Assembly (NCBI GenBank): GCA_902572675.1
Contig: CACGGY010000001.1
Location: forward strand, 1 to 48,434
Length of the DNA stretch: 48,434 nucleotides
DNA from: an uncultured Prochlorococcus sp.
Lineage (GTDB): Bacteria; Cyanobacteriota; Cyanobacteriia; PCC-6307; Cyanobiaceae
Reading direction: 5' to 3'
This document shows positions 9,403 through 17,546 of this stretch, in pieces. Each line of letters opens with the position of its first letter. Positions within the stretch are counted from its first letter, which is position 1. The notes under the pieces are model-generated. The model did not search any database. It saw nothing but the letters and a program-made list of their open reading frames with translations, and was not told where the DNA came from. The translations under genes were made by a program, and so were the position numbers.

Positions 9403-9660
9403 ATGCGGTCAAAAGCAGAAACAACAGCATATGTAAGTATTAAAGAATATTCCTTCTCAAAAAAACAAATTGAAGGAGTTGTAGAAGCTAGTCAATTTCA
9501 ATGGACTTTTACATGGTCTTTTCATAAAGGTTTATTATTAGTTAACCCTGCTTTGGGAAGAGCATTAATTGAGGATGCCCTCTTAAGATTTTTATTGAAA
9601 AAAGATTATCAATTAGAATCAGGAAACGAATATAAGTTTATTATTTCAGCCAAGTTTTAA
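9403..9660 (+). CDS. Small cyanobacterial protein, probably DUF3146 family
   Basis: 85 aa, soluble. It contains IEGVVEASQFQWTFTWSF and NPALGRALIEDALLRFLLKKDYQLE, which I associate with the cyanobacterial DUF3146 family. No catalytic motif is evident and no function is known to me. Start ATG at 9403, 3 bases after pth. Its 3' end overlaps the converging YqgF-like gene by 20 bases. Confidence 0.7.
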   Translation: MRSKAETTAYVSIKEYSFSKKQIEGVVEASQFQWTFTWSFHKGLLLVNPALGRALIEDALLRFLLKKDYQLESGNEYKFIISAKF

Positions 9661-10078
9661 AATCTATATTTTGATTCAAAGTAAACTTCATTTTGCAATA
9701 ATCTTCTAAAATTATTAAAGCCGATATTGCGTCGAGATTCTTATTAAGAAGAAAACACTCCCTTGGTATGAAAAACTTCCAACCATTAATTGGAAAAAGT
9801 TCGAAATATCTTGCTTTAGCTCTATAAGTAGTATTTTTTTCGTCAAAAGTTATTACTTCTTTTTTTAAAAAAGTTAATTTCTCTTTAATCTCTTTATTGG
9901 TTGTACCATTACCAATAATAATTTTAGATATGCCTTCAACCGTATTTAAATCTCTAAAATAATCTTCTAGTAATTCACTTTTAAGAATAATAGCTTGATA
10001 AACTTTTTTTTCACCTATGTCAGCCAATACTAAGCCGCATTTAATTTTTCCAGGATCAATACTTATTACTCTATTCAT
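9641..10078 (-). CDS. YqgF/RuvX-like RNase H-fold protein
   Basis: 145 aa. The N-terminal VISIDPGKIKCGLVLAD is the first Asp-bearing strand of the RNase H fold (Asp8). TFDEKNTTYRAKARYFE (~78-94) resembles the DExxTTxxA segment of YqgF proteins, and LDAISALIILEDY (~114-126) the closing DxxAAxxIL helix. YqgF/RuvX proteins process the 5' end of pre-16S rRNA; a resolvase role was an earlier label. This copy diverges from the canonical family, so I leave the symbol blank. Its start abuts the stop of the DUF3084 gene directly upstream on the same strand. Confidence 0.72.
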   Translation of the reverse strand: MNRVISIDPGKIKCGLVLADIGEKKVYQAIILKSELLEDYFRDLNTVEGISKIIIGNGTTNKEIKEKLTFLKKEVITFDEKNTTYRAKARYFELFPINGWKFFIPRECFLLNKNLDAISALIILEDYCKMKFTLNQNIDFKTWLK

Positions 10079-11044
10079 TTAAGATTTGATTTTTAGAATA
10101 TTAATTTCAACAATTATGGGTTCTGCAGTTTTACTATCTCTTAAAGATACTACTTCTAACTTAAATTTGATATTTTGATTATTTTGCAAAAAGTCTCTAA
10201 TTTTTTTTACAAAATTTCCTCTTGTATTGATTTCACTAGCTTGTGATCCTTTTAACTTAATTTCATCTCTCGTTTCTATAAGTAATGATTTAATTTTTGA
10301 ATTTATAGATTTAAGATTTAAATCACTTTTTCCCAAAATAGAACTTTTAATAACATCTCCTTTCCTGACTATATACTTATTCTCTAATAAATCAGGTGAT
10401 ACAAAAACATAATTATCCCCTCTTAACACATTAGTTGCCGATTTAATTATGAGAATCCAATTGTCACCTTTAGATGCTAAATTTTCAATCTTGTTTATAT
10501 CGCTAGGTCTCCACAAAAGAATATTTTTTGCATCTTTTTTACTTGGGATAACAATTTTCCTAACAAATTTATCTGCTTCATTATAGATATTTCCCAATGC
10601 TAATTTTATATTTGAACTAGAGTTAATTTCAGCAATAAATAAAGTTTGTCCTCTTTTAATAACTATATTTCCTCGTCTAAATTCATTTACATCATTTTTT
10701 AGTTTATTTAATTCCTTTTCTTTCAAAATAATCTTACCTTCGAGTCTCTTTTGTTCTTCCTGCAAAGGTATTAAAGCCTTTTTACTTTCATCTAAAGTTC
10801 TTTGCAAAAAAGGAATGTCAACAAAAAGTCTTTGTCTAAATTCTTCACTAACTAAAATCAGTAGCCCTATTGATATTGAACTAATAAAACCACCAGTAAT
10901 TATCGTTACGATTGTGGCTGTTTTCTTTGGTCTTAATTTTAAAATACTAAATCTTGCTTTACCAATCTTTGTACCAAGCAAATCTCCAAATGGTGCAATT
11001 AATCCTCCAAGTAATATTAAAAAAATTATTAGAATCCAAGCCAA
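10079..11044 (-). CDS. DUF3084 membrane-anchored coiled-coil protein
   Basis: 321 aa. There are two N-terminal hydrophobic helices (~2-20 and ~45-67) separated by GTKIGKARFSILKLRPKKTA. A Lys/Glu-rich coiled coil follows (~80-125: QEEQKRLEGKIILKEKELNK), then a ~190-residue soluble domain. This arrangement matches the cyanobacterial DUF3084 family, of unknown function. It is expected in the plasma or thylakoid membrane with the large domain on one side. No spacer separates it from the YqgF-like gene, and it is 38 bases downstream of ntcA, so the three may be one operon. Confidence 0.8.
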   Translation of the reverse strand: MAWILIIFLILLGGLIAPFGDLLGTKIGKARFSILKLRPKKTATIVTIITGGFISSISIGLLILVSEEFRQRLFVDIPFLQRTLDESKKALIPLQEEQKRLEGKIILKEKELNKLKNDVNEFRRGNIVIKRGQTLFIAEINSSSNIKLALGNIYNEADKFVRKIVIPSKKDAKNILLWRPSDINKIENLASKGDNWILIIKSATNVLRGDNYVFVSPDLLENKYIVRKGDVIKSSILGKSDLNLKSINSKIKSLLIETRDEIKLKGSQASEINTRGNFVKKIRDFLQNNQNIKFKLEVVSLRDSKTAEPIIVEINILKIKS

Positions 11045-11082
11045 GCTTTTTATTTACCCTATACATCATATTTAATAATGAA

Positions 11083-11817
11083 TCAATTAAATCTTTTTGC
11101 AAGAGCTATTGGATCAAATACTGTAATTTTTTTTCTTTCAATAGTGAGTAGCCCTGAATCCTTTAAATCTCCCAATAATCTTGTGATAGTTACTCTTGTT
11201 GAACCAATAGCTTCAGCAATAGCTTGATGTGAAAGCCTTAGATCTATTGTAATGCCCTTTTCACTCGCAACTCCAAAGTCTCTACAAAGAACCATTAAAA
11301 AGCTTACTAAGCGAGAAGACATATCTCTATGAGTGAGAGTTTCAATCATTGTTTCTGTTTGTAGGATCCTACTTGAAAGACCCTGCAACAATAACAGTCC
11401 TACTGATGCATCTTCCTCAATTGCTCGCAAAACGGAATTAGCAGGTGCTGTTATCATTTCAACTCTTGTAAAAGCTATTGCGTGATAAAAACGATCAGAT
11501 CTATGTCCTGTTAAAAGAGATAAAACACCAAAGAGACTATTCTCTCTTAAAAGAGCAACAGTTATCTCTTCACCAGACTCATATACTCTTGACAATCTTA
11601 CGGCCCCTCTTCTAATCAGATAAACTCTCTCTGCAGGATCCCCAGGAAAAAATATTGTTTTATTTCTCTCAACCATTTCTGTACTTGCGCCCTCTAAACC
11701 TCTAATAACTTCCATTAGAGTTCTATTAATTGGGAAACGTTCTCCAACAGAGTTAATTTTTGTTTTACCGGACTGTTGCGAACTTAGTCGACTAAATCCT
11801 CTAGAAGAAGGAATCAT
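11083..11817 (-). CDS. ntcA: Global nitrogen regulator NtcA
   Basis: 244 aa of the CRP/FNR superfamily. A cyclic-nucleotide-binding-like beta-roll (~45-130, with FFPGDPAERVYLIRRGAVRL) senses 2-oxoglutarate. A dimerisation helix follows (~133-165). A winged helix-turn-helix at about 195-216 (LSHQAIAEAIGSTRVTITRL) contacts GTA-N8-TAC boxes. NtcA activates genes for ammonium and other nitrogen sources under nitrogen limitation. The gene is divergent from the CobO-like gene. A near-consensus NtcA box lies at 11865-11880, suggesting autoregulation. Confidence 0.98.
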   Translation of the reverse strand: MIPSSRGFSRLSSQQSGKTKINSVGERFPINRTLMEVIRGLEGASTEMVERNKTIFFPGDPAERVYLIRRGAVRLSRVYESGEEITVALLRENSLFGVLSLLTGHRSDRFYHAIAFTRVEMITAPANSVLRAIEEDASVGLLLLQGLSSRILQTETMIETLTHRDMSSRLVSFLMVLCRDFGVASEKGITIDLRLSHQAIAEAIGSTRVTITRLLGDLKDSGLLTIERKKITVFDPIALAKRFN

Positions 11818-11837
11818 AAATATATTAACTATTAAAA

Positions 11838-11843
11838 AATTTA
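11838..11843 (-). promoter_or_regulatory. Putative -10 element of the ntcA promoter
   Basis: On the minus strand this reads TAAATT, matching the TAN3T form of cyanobacterial -10 elements. It begins 21 bases after the end of the NtcA-like box, a normal distance for NtcA-activated class II promoters, where the box replaces a -35. Transcription would start near 11831, giving a leader of about 14 bases. Confidence 0.5.
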
Positions 11844-11864
11844 AGAAGACACCTTAAAATATCT

Positions 11865-11880
11865 TGTATCAACAGTAACA
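11865..11880 (-). promoter_or_regulatory. Putative NtcA-binding box upstream of ntcA
   Basis: The minus strand reads TGTTACTGTTGATACA, which is TGTT-N8-TACA. It differs from the palindromic consensus TGTA-N8-TACA at one position and fits the relaxed TGT-N10-ACA form. It lies 48 bases upstream of the ntcA start codon, with a TAN3T -10 at the right spacing. ntcA is autoregulated in other cyanobacteria, which supports the call. Confidence 0.6.
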
Positions 11881-11956
11881 ATTTACGATTCTTATATCCT
11901 TATAAATAAACTTTTCTAAATTATTTTCAAGGTTTTCAACTTTTTTTAAGTAAAAT

Positions 11957-11974
11957 TACACTATATGCAGTGTA
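11957..11974. repeat. Perfect inverted repeat upstream of the CobO-like gene
   Basis: Arms TACACT and AGTGTA are perfect 6-base complements separated by ATATGC. The element lies 45-62 bases before the likely ATG of the CobO-like gene, in the ntcA intergenic region, where a promoter would be expected. It could be an operator; no known regulator motif was recognised. Confidence 0.4.
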
Positions 11975-12018
11975 TAAATTTTTTAATTATACTCCATGTA
12001 GTAAAAGAATCTAAAATA

Positions 12019-12600
12019 ATGGTAATTAGTTCATCTAATAATTATTCCAAAAGTAATTCTGATGTTATAAAAATACATTCCACTAATAAATTAAATTTAA
12101 AAAGATTTACACAAAACGGGCAAATTCAAATCTATCAATCTTCTTACAGAGGAAGTTATTCTTCTATCATTAGAGATTGTTTAAGAAATGCTGCTCTTGG
12201 AAGAAAAGTACTTTTAGTTCAATTCATGAAAGGTGGTGTTAAACAAGGGATTGCTAATGCAGTAAAGCTTTGTGGAAATTTAACTTGGGTAAGAGCATCA
12301 AATTCTTTTGATCTTTATAATTCTGAAGAAATAGAAAATAATAAAAAATTAAAACAATCTATCCATGAATCCACTCATGAATTATGGGATTTTTGCAAAA
12401 AAGAATTACTCTCTGGTAAGAATGATCAAGTTATACTCGATGAAATCTTTCTTGCTATTGAGATGAAGATTATCAAGAAAGATGATTTGATTTCAACACT
12501 TGAAAACCGTTTTATATCAGGAGATGTAATCCTTACTGGTACAGATATTCCTAAAGACTTATTATTAATGGCCAATCAAATTACAGAACTTCGCTCATAA
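12019..12600 (+). CDS. CobO/BtuR-like P-loop-fold protein with degenerate Walker A
   Basis: 193 aa from the ATG at 12019. An in-frame ATG at 11965 would add 18 hydrophobic residues lying in the promoter-like region, so I prefer the internal start. The fold is that of corrinoid adenosyltransferase CobO: a first strand (QIQIYQSS), GRKVLLVQFMKGG, a Walker B-like QVILDEI, and DVILTGTDIPKDLL at the end. The Walker A loop, normally GxGKGKTT, is replaced by SSYRGSYSS, lacking the catalytic Lys. A standard ATP-dependent adenosyltransferase reaction is therefore doubtful. It is 4 bases upstream of dcd, followed by thyX. Confidence 0.75.
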   Translation: MVISSSNNYSKSNSDVIKIHSTNKLNLKRFTQNGQIQIYQSSYRGSYSSIIRDCLRNAALGRKVLLVQFMKGGVKQGIANAVKLCGNLTWVRASNSFDLYNSEEIENNKKLKQSIHESTHELWDFCKKELLSGKNDQVILDEIFLAIEMKIIKKDDLISTLENRFISGDVILTGTDIPKDLLLMANQITELRS

Positions 12601-12604
12601 AACA

Positions 12605-13198
12605 ATGCTCAAAAATGATCTCTGGATAAATCAAAAAGCGTCTGAAGGGATGATAAACCCTTTCCAATCAAATCTGGTAAGGCATCTTGAGCCTGGTAAT
12701 CAAAAAAAACCAGTTTTAAGTTACGGATGTTCCTCTTATGGCTATGATTTAAGACTTTCATCACAAGAATTTTTGATTTTCAGACACATACCTGGAACTG
12801 TGATGAATCCCAAAAAGTTTAATCCTGATAATTTAGAAAAAACTGTTCTTCACCATGATGATGATGGAGACTATTTTATTCTTCCTGCTCACTCCTATGG
12901 CTTAGGTGTTGCTTTAGAAAAGATGAAAGTACCTGAGAACATAACTGTTATTTGTATAGGTAAAAGCACTTACGCAAGATTAGGAATAATAGTCAATACA
13001 ACACCCGCGGAGGCAGGTTGGGAAGGTCACCTTACTTTAGAATTTAGTAATAGTTCAGGCGCAGACTGCAGAATTTATGCTAACGAGGGGATCTGCCAAT
13101 TACTGTTTTTTGAAGGTGATCCTTGCTCTACTACATATGAAGATAGAAAGGGAAAATACCAAAATCAGCCAGAAAGAGTCACTCTAGCAAAGATCTGA
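12605..13198 (+). CDS. dcd: dCTP deaminase
   Basis: 197 aa of the dUTPase/DCD trimeric superfamily. It converts dCTP to dUTP, feeding dUMP and then dTMP synthesis. Diagnostic parts are SYGCSSYGYDLRLS (~40-53), GKSTYARLGIIVNTTPAEAGWEG (~119-141, with the catalytic Glu in AEAGWEG) and a Tyr/Gly-rich C-terminus (DRKGKYQNQ) that closes over the nucleotide. Immediately followed by thyX (1-base gap), which uses dUMP. Confidence 0.95.
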   Translation: MLKNDLWINQKASEGMINPFQSNLVRHLEPGNQKKPVLSYGCSSYGYDLRLSSQEFLIFRHIPGTVMNPKKFNPDNLEKTVLHHDDDGDYFILPAHSYGLGVALEKMKVPENITVICIGKSTYARLGIIVNTTPAEAGWEGHLTLEFSNSSGADCRIYANEGICQLLFFEGDPCSTTYEDRKGKYQNQPERVTLAKI

Positions 13199-13199
13199 A

Positions 13200-13832
13200 A
13201 TGAGTAAAGTTGAACTAATTTCTCTGACACCTAATGCAGAAAAAACAATGGCTTACATCGCGAGAGTTAGCAACCCAAGTAATCAGAAAAACGAAGATTA
13301 TTCTAAATTATTGAGTTATTGTATTAAAAATGAACATTGGAGTGTATTTGAACAGTCATTTATGACCTTACAAATAGAAACCAACAGAGGAATTGCCGCT
13401 CAAATTTTAAGACATAGATCATTTACTTTTCAGGAATTTTCGCAAAGATATGCAGATAGTTCCCAATTGGGGAATATCCCTTTACCAGAGTTAAGAAGGC
13501 AAGATTTTAAAAATAGGCAAAATTCTATTCCTGATCTTCCTGATGACTTAAAAAAAAGATTCAATACAAAAATTAGATCACATTTCATAGCCGCTTCAGC
13601 ATTATATGAAGATTTACTCGCTGAAGGAGTAGCTAAGGAATGTGCAAGATTTGTTTTACCATTAGCAACTCCAACTAGAATATATATGTCTGGTTCATGC
13701 AGATCCTGGATCCATTACATACATTTAAGATCAGCTCATGGCACCCAAAAAGAACACAAATCTATTGCAGAAAATTGCAAGTCCATTTTCAAAGAATGTT
13801 TTCCTATCGTATCAAAATCTCTAGATTGGTAA
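13200..13832 (+). CDS. thyX: FAD-dependent thymidylate synthase
   Basis: 210 aa. It makes dTMP from dUMP using methylenetetrahydrofolate, FAD and NADPH. The ThyX signature RHR-x7-S is intact (Arg71-His72-Arg73 ... Ser81), followed by QRY. It is the flavin enzyme and unrelated to ThyA. The dcd-thyX pairing supplies and consumes dUMP. It converges on txlA with a 3-base gap. Confidence 0.96.
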   Translation: MSKVELISLTPNAEKTMAYIARVSNPSNQKNEDYSKLLSYCIKNEHWSVFEQSFMTLQIETNRGIAAQILRHRSFTFQEFSQRYADSSQLGNIPLPELRRQDFKNRQNSIPDLPDDLKKRFNTKIRSHFIAASALYEDLLAEGVAKECARFVLPLATPTRIYMSGSCRSWIHYIHLRSAHGTQKEHKSIAENCKSIFKECFPIVSKSLDW

Positions 13833-13835
13833 GAA

Positions 13836-14381
13836 TCATCCATGACTGCGGGGAGTAATATTATTATTTTTGTTTTCTTTAATTTTTGAAAATTCACTAT
13901 TAATATTTTCGTCAGAAAATCCCCCTCCCCTATCAAGTTTATCAATAGAATCTCTAATTATTATTTCTTCTTGTTTTCCAATAAAAGTAGATATTAAATT
14001 ACCTCTTTTGTCAAAAAGATTTACTTGAGGAATACCATTAACGTTAAATTTGCGGATATAGTTGTCCCATTTTTGATTATCAACATTTAAAAAAACAAAA
14101 TTAATATCTTTTTCGTATTCCTCTTTTAAGGCAGATACTTTTGGAGCCATTTCTTTACAAACTTCACACCATTCAGCATAAAATTCCAGAAAAGTAGGCT
14201 TATTATTTTTAAAAGCTATTTCAGGATCAACTGATAATTCTCCAAAACTCTTAAGAAGGTAAGTTGATTGAAAAAAGAGGTTTTTAAATAAAACCAAACA
14301 GATAATAACTGTAGCAATAAGCAAAAAAAGAGTAGCTTTTAAATTTTTATTTATTATTGATTCAGTATTTTCAGATTGCAT
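13836..14381 (-). CDS. txlA: Membrane-anchored thioredoxin-like protein (TxlA/HCF164 type)
   Basis: 181 aa. One N-terminal transmembrane helix (~16-36) is followed by a thioredoxin fold with the active-site motif WCEVC (Cys72, Cys75) and the cis-Pro segment GIPQVNLF. The tail (~145-181) is charged and Asn-rich. This layout matches cyanobacterial TxlA and plant HCF164, which carry reducing power to lumenal or periplasmic targets such as apocytochromes. The gene is convergent with thyX. Confidence 0.85.
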   Translation of the reverse strand: MQSENTESIINKNLKATLFLLIATVIICLVLFKNLFFQSTYLLKSFGELSVDPEIAFKNNKPTFLEFYAEWCEVCKEMAPKVSALKEEYEKDINFVFLNVDNQKWDNYIRKFNVNGIPQVNLFDKRGNLISTFIGKQEEIIIRDSIDKLDRGGGFSDENINSEFSKIKENKNNNITPRSHG

Positions 14382-14515
14382 TGTGGATACTTTCTAACTT
14401 AATCATCTTAAATAAATTAAATAAATAAAGAGAATTTAAATGCTTTAACTTTTAATCAACTGATAATATAAGAACTGAATAATATAACAATTTCTCCAAT
14501 TCCACGAATCTAGTT

Positions 14516-15868
14516 ATGCAATTAATCTTTGGCACTGATGGAATTAGAGGAAAATTTAATGAAGATATAACTTACTCTCTAGCCTATAAAGTCGCATATG
14601 CTCTAGGTTTGAATTTAAAGAACAATAATCCTATATTAATTGGCAGAGATACCAGGATTAGTGGAGAAATTCTTCTTCAGGCAATAACGCAGGGTATAAG
14701 TGCAAGTGGCAAAAAATTTATAAACCTTGGAATCTGTCCAACCCCTGCAATCCCTTTTTTAATCAAAAAAGAGAAGTTCAGTAGTGGGATAATGATATCT
14801 GCAAGCCATAATCCACCGGAATATAATGGCATAAAAATCTTTGATCATAATGGTCAAAAAATTGCCAAAAATTTTGAAAATAAAATTCAAAAATTAGTTG
14901 AAGAGTTAAATCAAAATATATCAATACCCGAAAAAGAGATCTCTTTAAAAACCAATGAAAAGCTTATGGAAATTTATGTCCAAAGCCTAATCCAAACGAT
15001 GGGTGGTGAAAATTTAAGTGGTATGAAAATAATATTAGACACATGCTATGGATCAGCTACAACTTGTGCAAAAAAAATTTTTCAAAATCTTGGGGCTGAT
15101 GTAAGGGTTATCAATGATTCTATAAATGGGTTAAAAATTAATTTAAATTGTGGCTCAACTAACCTTCAATCATTAAAAAAAGCATTAATAGAGACTCCTG
15201 CAGACATGGGATTTAGTTTCGATGGAGATGCAGATAGAGTAATTGGCGTAGATTCTATGGGCAACGTGATGGATGGTGATCATATCCTTTTTCTTTGGGG
15301 CAGTGAACTTATGAAACAAAAAACACTCACCAATAATCTATTAATTTCCACCCATATGGCAAATTTAGGTTTTGAAAAAGCCTGGAACAACATTGGTGGG
15401 ATATTATGTAGAACCGATGTAGGAGATAAATTCGTTCTTAATGCAATTAAGGAAGAAAGAGCTGTATTAGGTGGTGAACAGTCAGGTCATATTCTTTCAA
15501 ATATTAATAATTTTTCTGGAGATGGGATACTGACTGCACTTCAAATTTCCAAATACTGTAAAAAGAAAAATATTACTTTAAATAATTGGCTTAAAAGTAG
15601 TTTCGAACCTTTCCCACAGAAACTAACCAACATTAAATTAAATTTCGATATTAATAAAATAAATTCAAAAAATAGAATTTTAATTGATCAAACTATTGAA
15701 AGTTTTCAGTCAATTGACTCTGATAATTCTAGAATTTATATAAGGCCCAGCGGGACAGAGCCTTTAATGCGAGTTCTTGTGGAGGCCGAAAGTGAAAAGA
15801 AGGTTAATTATCTATCAAACGAAATAACAAACAAACTTATTTTAGAAATGAAAAAAATAGTCAATTAA
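14516..15868 (+). CDS. glmM: Phosphoglucosamine mutase
   Basis: 450 aa, alpha-D-phosphohexomutase family. It interconverts glucosamine-6- and -1-phosphate on the route to UDP-GlcNAc for wall and lipopolysaccharide. FGTDGIRG at the N-terminus, the phosphoserine loop ISASHNP (Ser97), the Mg2+ loop SFDGDADR (~234-241) and the phosphate-binding RPSGTEP (~414-420) are all present. The FGTDGIRG start and length favour GlmM over phosphomannomutase. It converges on trmB with a 7-base gap. Confidence 0.94.
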   Translation: MQLIFGTDGIRGKFNEDITYSLAYKVAYALGLNLKNNNPILIGRDTRISGEILLQAITQGISASGKKFINLGICPTPAIPFLIKKEKFSSGIMISASHNPPEYNGIKIFDHNGQKIAKNFENKIQKLVEELNQNISIPEKEISLKTNEKLMEIYVQSLIQTMGGENLSGMKIILDTCYGSATTCAKKIFQNLGADVRVINDSINGLKINLNCGSTNLQSLKKALIETPADMGFSFDGDADRVIGVDSMGNVMDGDHILFLWGSELMKQKTLTNNLLISTHMANLGFEKAWNNIGGILCRTDVGDKFVLNAIKEERAVLGGEQSGHILSNINNFSGDGILTALQISKYCKKKNITLNNWLKSSFEPFPQKLTNIKLNFDINKINSKNRILIDQTIESFQSIDSDNSRIYIRPSGTEPLMRVLVEAESEKKVNYLSNEITNKLILEMKKIVN

Positions 15869-15875
15869 TAACGAA

Positions 15876-16505
15876 TCAGATTTTGTGATAAATCCTTTCA
15901 AAAATATTTAATTTATTTTCAATCACATACTTTTCCCTAGTTGTAAGAACCTTATCTGGATTAAAACTTTCGCAATACTTAAAATCCTTTTTATCTATTA
16001 TTTTAAAATTAGAATTACTTGATATTGTGTAATCCATATAATCGAATAAATCCCTTACATCAGTTTTAATAAAAATAAGCGATTCTTTTCGCAAACAATT
16101 TGAGAGACTATTAATAAACTCTGGTTGAATTACACGCCTTTTATAATGTCTTTTCTTGAACCATGGATCAGGAAAATTAAAAGAAATGCTTTTTACATTT
16201 TTGATGATAAATTTATTTTGTACATCATTAAAAATATTATTAGCATTGCCAAATAAAAAATATAGATTTTTAATTTCTTTTTCTTTTACTTTTACTTGTG
16301 CTGTTTTAACTAATCTCTCGCGGATTTCAATTCCTAAATAATTCCAGGTAGGATTAAATAAAGCCAAATCGAATAAAAAACCACCTGCAGCACAACCTAT
16401 ATCCAAATGAAGATTCAATTTAGAATCTTTAAACATTTCAATCAAAGATGGAATTTTCTTAATTTCATCAAAATTTTTACTTAGTGGATTTACATGTTGT
16501 CTCAT
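15876..16505 (-). CDS. trmB: tRNA (guanine-N7-)-methyltransferase
   Basis: 209 aa Rossmann methyltransferase that makes m7G46 in tRNA. LHLDIGCAAGGFLFDLA (~33-49) is the SAM-binding loop. NYLGIEIRERLV (~56-67) carries the ribose-binding Glu, and SFNFPDPWFKKRHYKRR (~107-123) is the PDPW family motif. Length is typical. Confidence 0.94.
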   Translation of the reverse strand: MRQHVNPLSKNFDEIKKIPSLIEMFKDSKLNLHLDIGCAAGGFLFDLALFNPTWNYLGIEIRERLVKTAQVKVKEKEIKNLYFLFGNANNIFNDVQNKFIIKNVKSISFNFPDPWFKKRHYKRRVIQPEFINSLSNCLRKESLIFIKTDVRDLFDYMDYTISSNSNFKIIDKKDFKYCESFNPDKVLTTREKYVIENKLNIFERIYHKI

Positions 16506-16627
16506 GAAATAATTAATTTATTTCTGGGCGATAATATAAAAATGCTTAATATACATAACTATGACAATAGTAAGTCAGAAAGTAATAATTTAATGTTTAA
16601 TTATTATGTAAGTAAAAATAAAAAGTT

Positions 16628-17251
16628 TTGAACGTTTTCAATCAGCTTCCTATTTGGCTATCTTTTCAACTTTCAATAATTTTTCTGATTGGTATGCCTG
16701 TTACTTTATTCTTTTGGTCAATAAAAAAAAGAAACAAAGCTGTAAATAAACTAATATCAATTTATTGGAAAATATCCCTTCTTTTTTTTATAAGCCTTTT
16801 ACTTTTAATAGGTAAGTATAAATATGCACTTGTTATAACAAATATTGCAACATTATTAATGACAATTTCAGTTTGGTTTTGGAACGATATTAATGATGAA
16901 TTAAGAGAATATGATTTTTCTTACTGCCTCTCTACAGTTACAAAAATATGGAGATGGGCGCTAACTTTTATATCTCTCAATTTCTTGATTCAAAGTTTAC
17001 AAAATATTAGCTGCTTTTCTTTTATTAATACGGTTGCATGTGAAGTATGGCTTCAACCTTCTTCAAAATTCTATATTTTAATCAAAAATTTATTTAATTT
17101 TTTCTTCGGAGCTAACTTTACTCAGCCCATAGCAAAATTCTTAGGTTTATCTTCACTTTTAATTTATACTTTAGGCTTAGTTCAATGGTCAATAACTAAA
17201 TTTCCTAAAAATGGAAGAAACTCTTACTTCTCCACAAATGGCAGAAATTGA
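16628..17251 (+). CDS. Membrane protein, probably DUF3177 family
   Basis: 207 aa with about five hydrophobic helices (~14-30, ~44-62, ~65-85, ~105-125, ~152-172). I associate the pattern with cyanobacterial DUF3177 membrane proteins, function unknown. The TTG at 16628 is chosen because no ATG occurs before residue ~23, and later starts would cut the first helix. The C-terminal 41 bases overlap the next gene in another frame. Confidence 0.65.
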   Translation: MNVFNQLPIWLSFQLSIIFLIGMPVTLFFWSIKKRNKAVNKLISIYWKISLLFFISLLLLIGKYKYALVITNIATLLMTISVWFWNDINDELREYDFSYCLSTVTKIWRWALTFISLNFLIQSLQNISCFSFINTVACEVWLQPSSKFYILIKNLFNFFFGANFTQPIAKFLGLSSLLIYTLGLVQWSITKFPKNGRNSYFSTNGRN

Positions 17252-17546
17252 TTTAATAGAAAATCTAGAAAAAATAAGTTCGCAGATAACGAACAGGATC
17301 CTTAAATTAGAAGGTTTTATTCTAAAAGAAAATAAAAAAGAACAATTAGAAATCATTATTTTTAAGGGTTTCAGTAGCTCTACCACTCATCCAATTGAAA
17401 TAGATTTAGAAAAGAAAGTTATTGAATTTAGTTGTAAAATAACCAACTTTAAACTATACAAGTCACCCTTAACAGATACCGAAGATAATTTTATTAGAGA
17501 AAATCAGAATTTAGTTTTCTTTTTGAATCAAAAAAACTGGATTTAA
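17211..17546 (+). CDS. Conserved small protein of unknown function
   Basis: 111 aa, soluble. Its distinctive part is IIIFKGFSSSTTHPIEID (~49-66), a 'FKGFSSSTxHPT' motif I recall from cyanobacterial and plastid-type uncharacterised proteins (possibly DUF7734). The start is ambiguous: ATG at 17211 overlaps the upstream gene by 41 bases; a second ATG at 17238 would overlap by 14. Its stop overlaps the converging ileS stop by 4 bases. Confidence 0.6.
   Translation: MEETLTSPQMAEIDLIENLEKISSQITNRILKLEGFILKENKKEQLEIIIFKGFSSSTTHPIEIDLEKKVIEFSCKITNFKLYKSPLTDTEDNFIRENQNLVFFLNQKNWI

Noticed and set aside
11965..12018. ATG 11965 as the start of the CobO-like gene
   Set aside because: It lies in the inverted repeat and promoter-like region, and adds hydrophobic residues unlike the family N-terminus.
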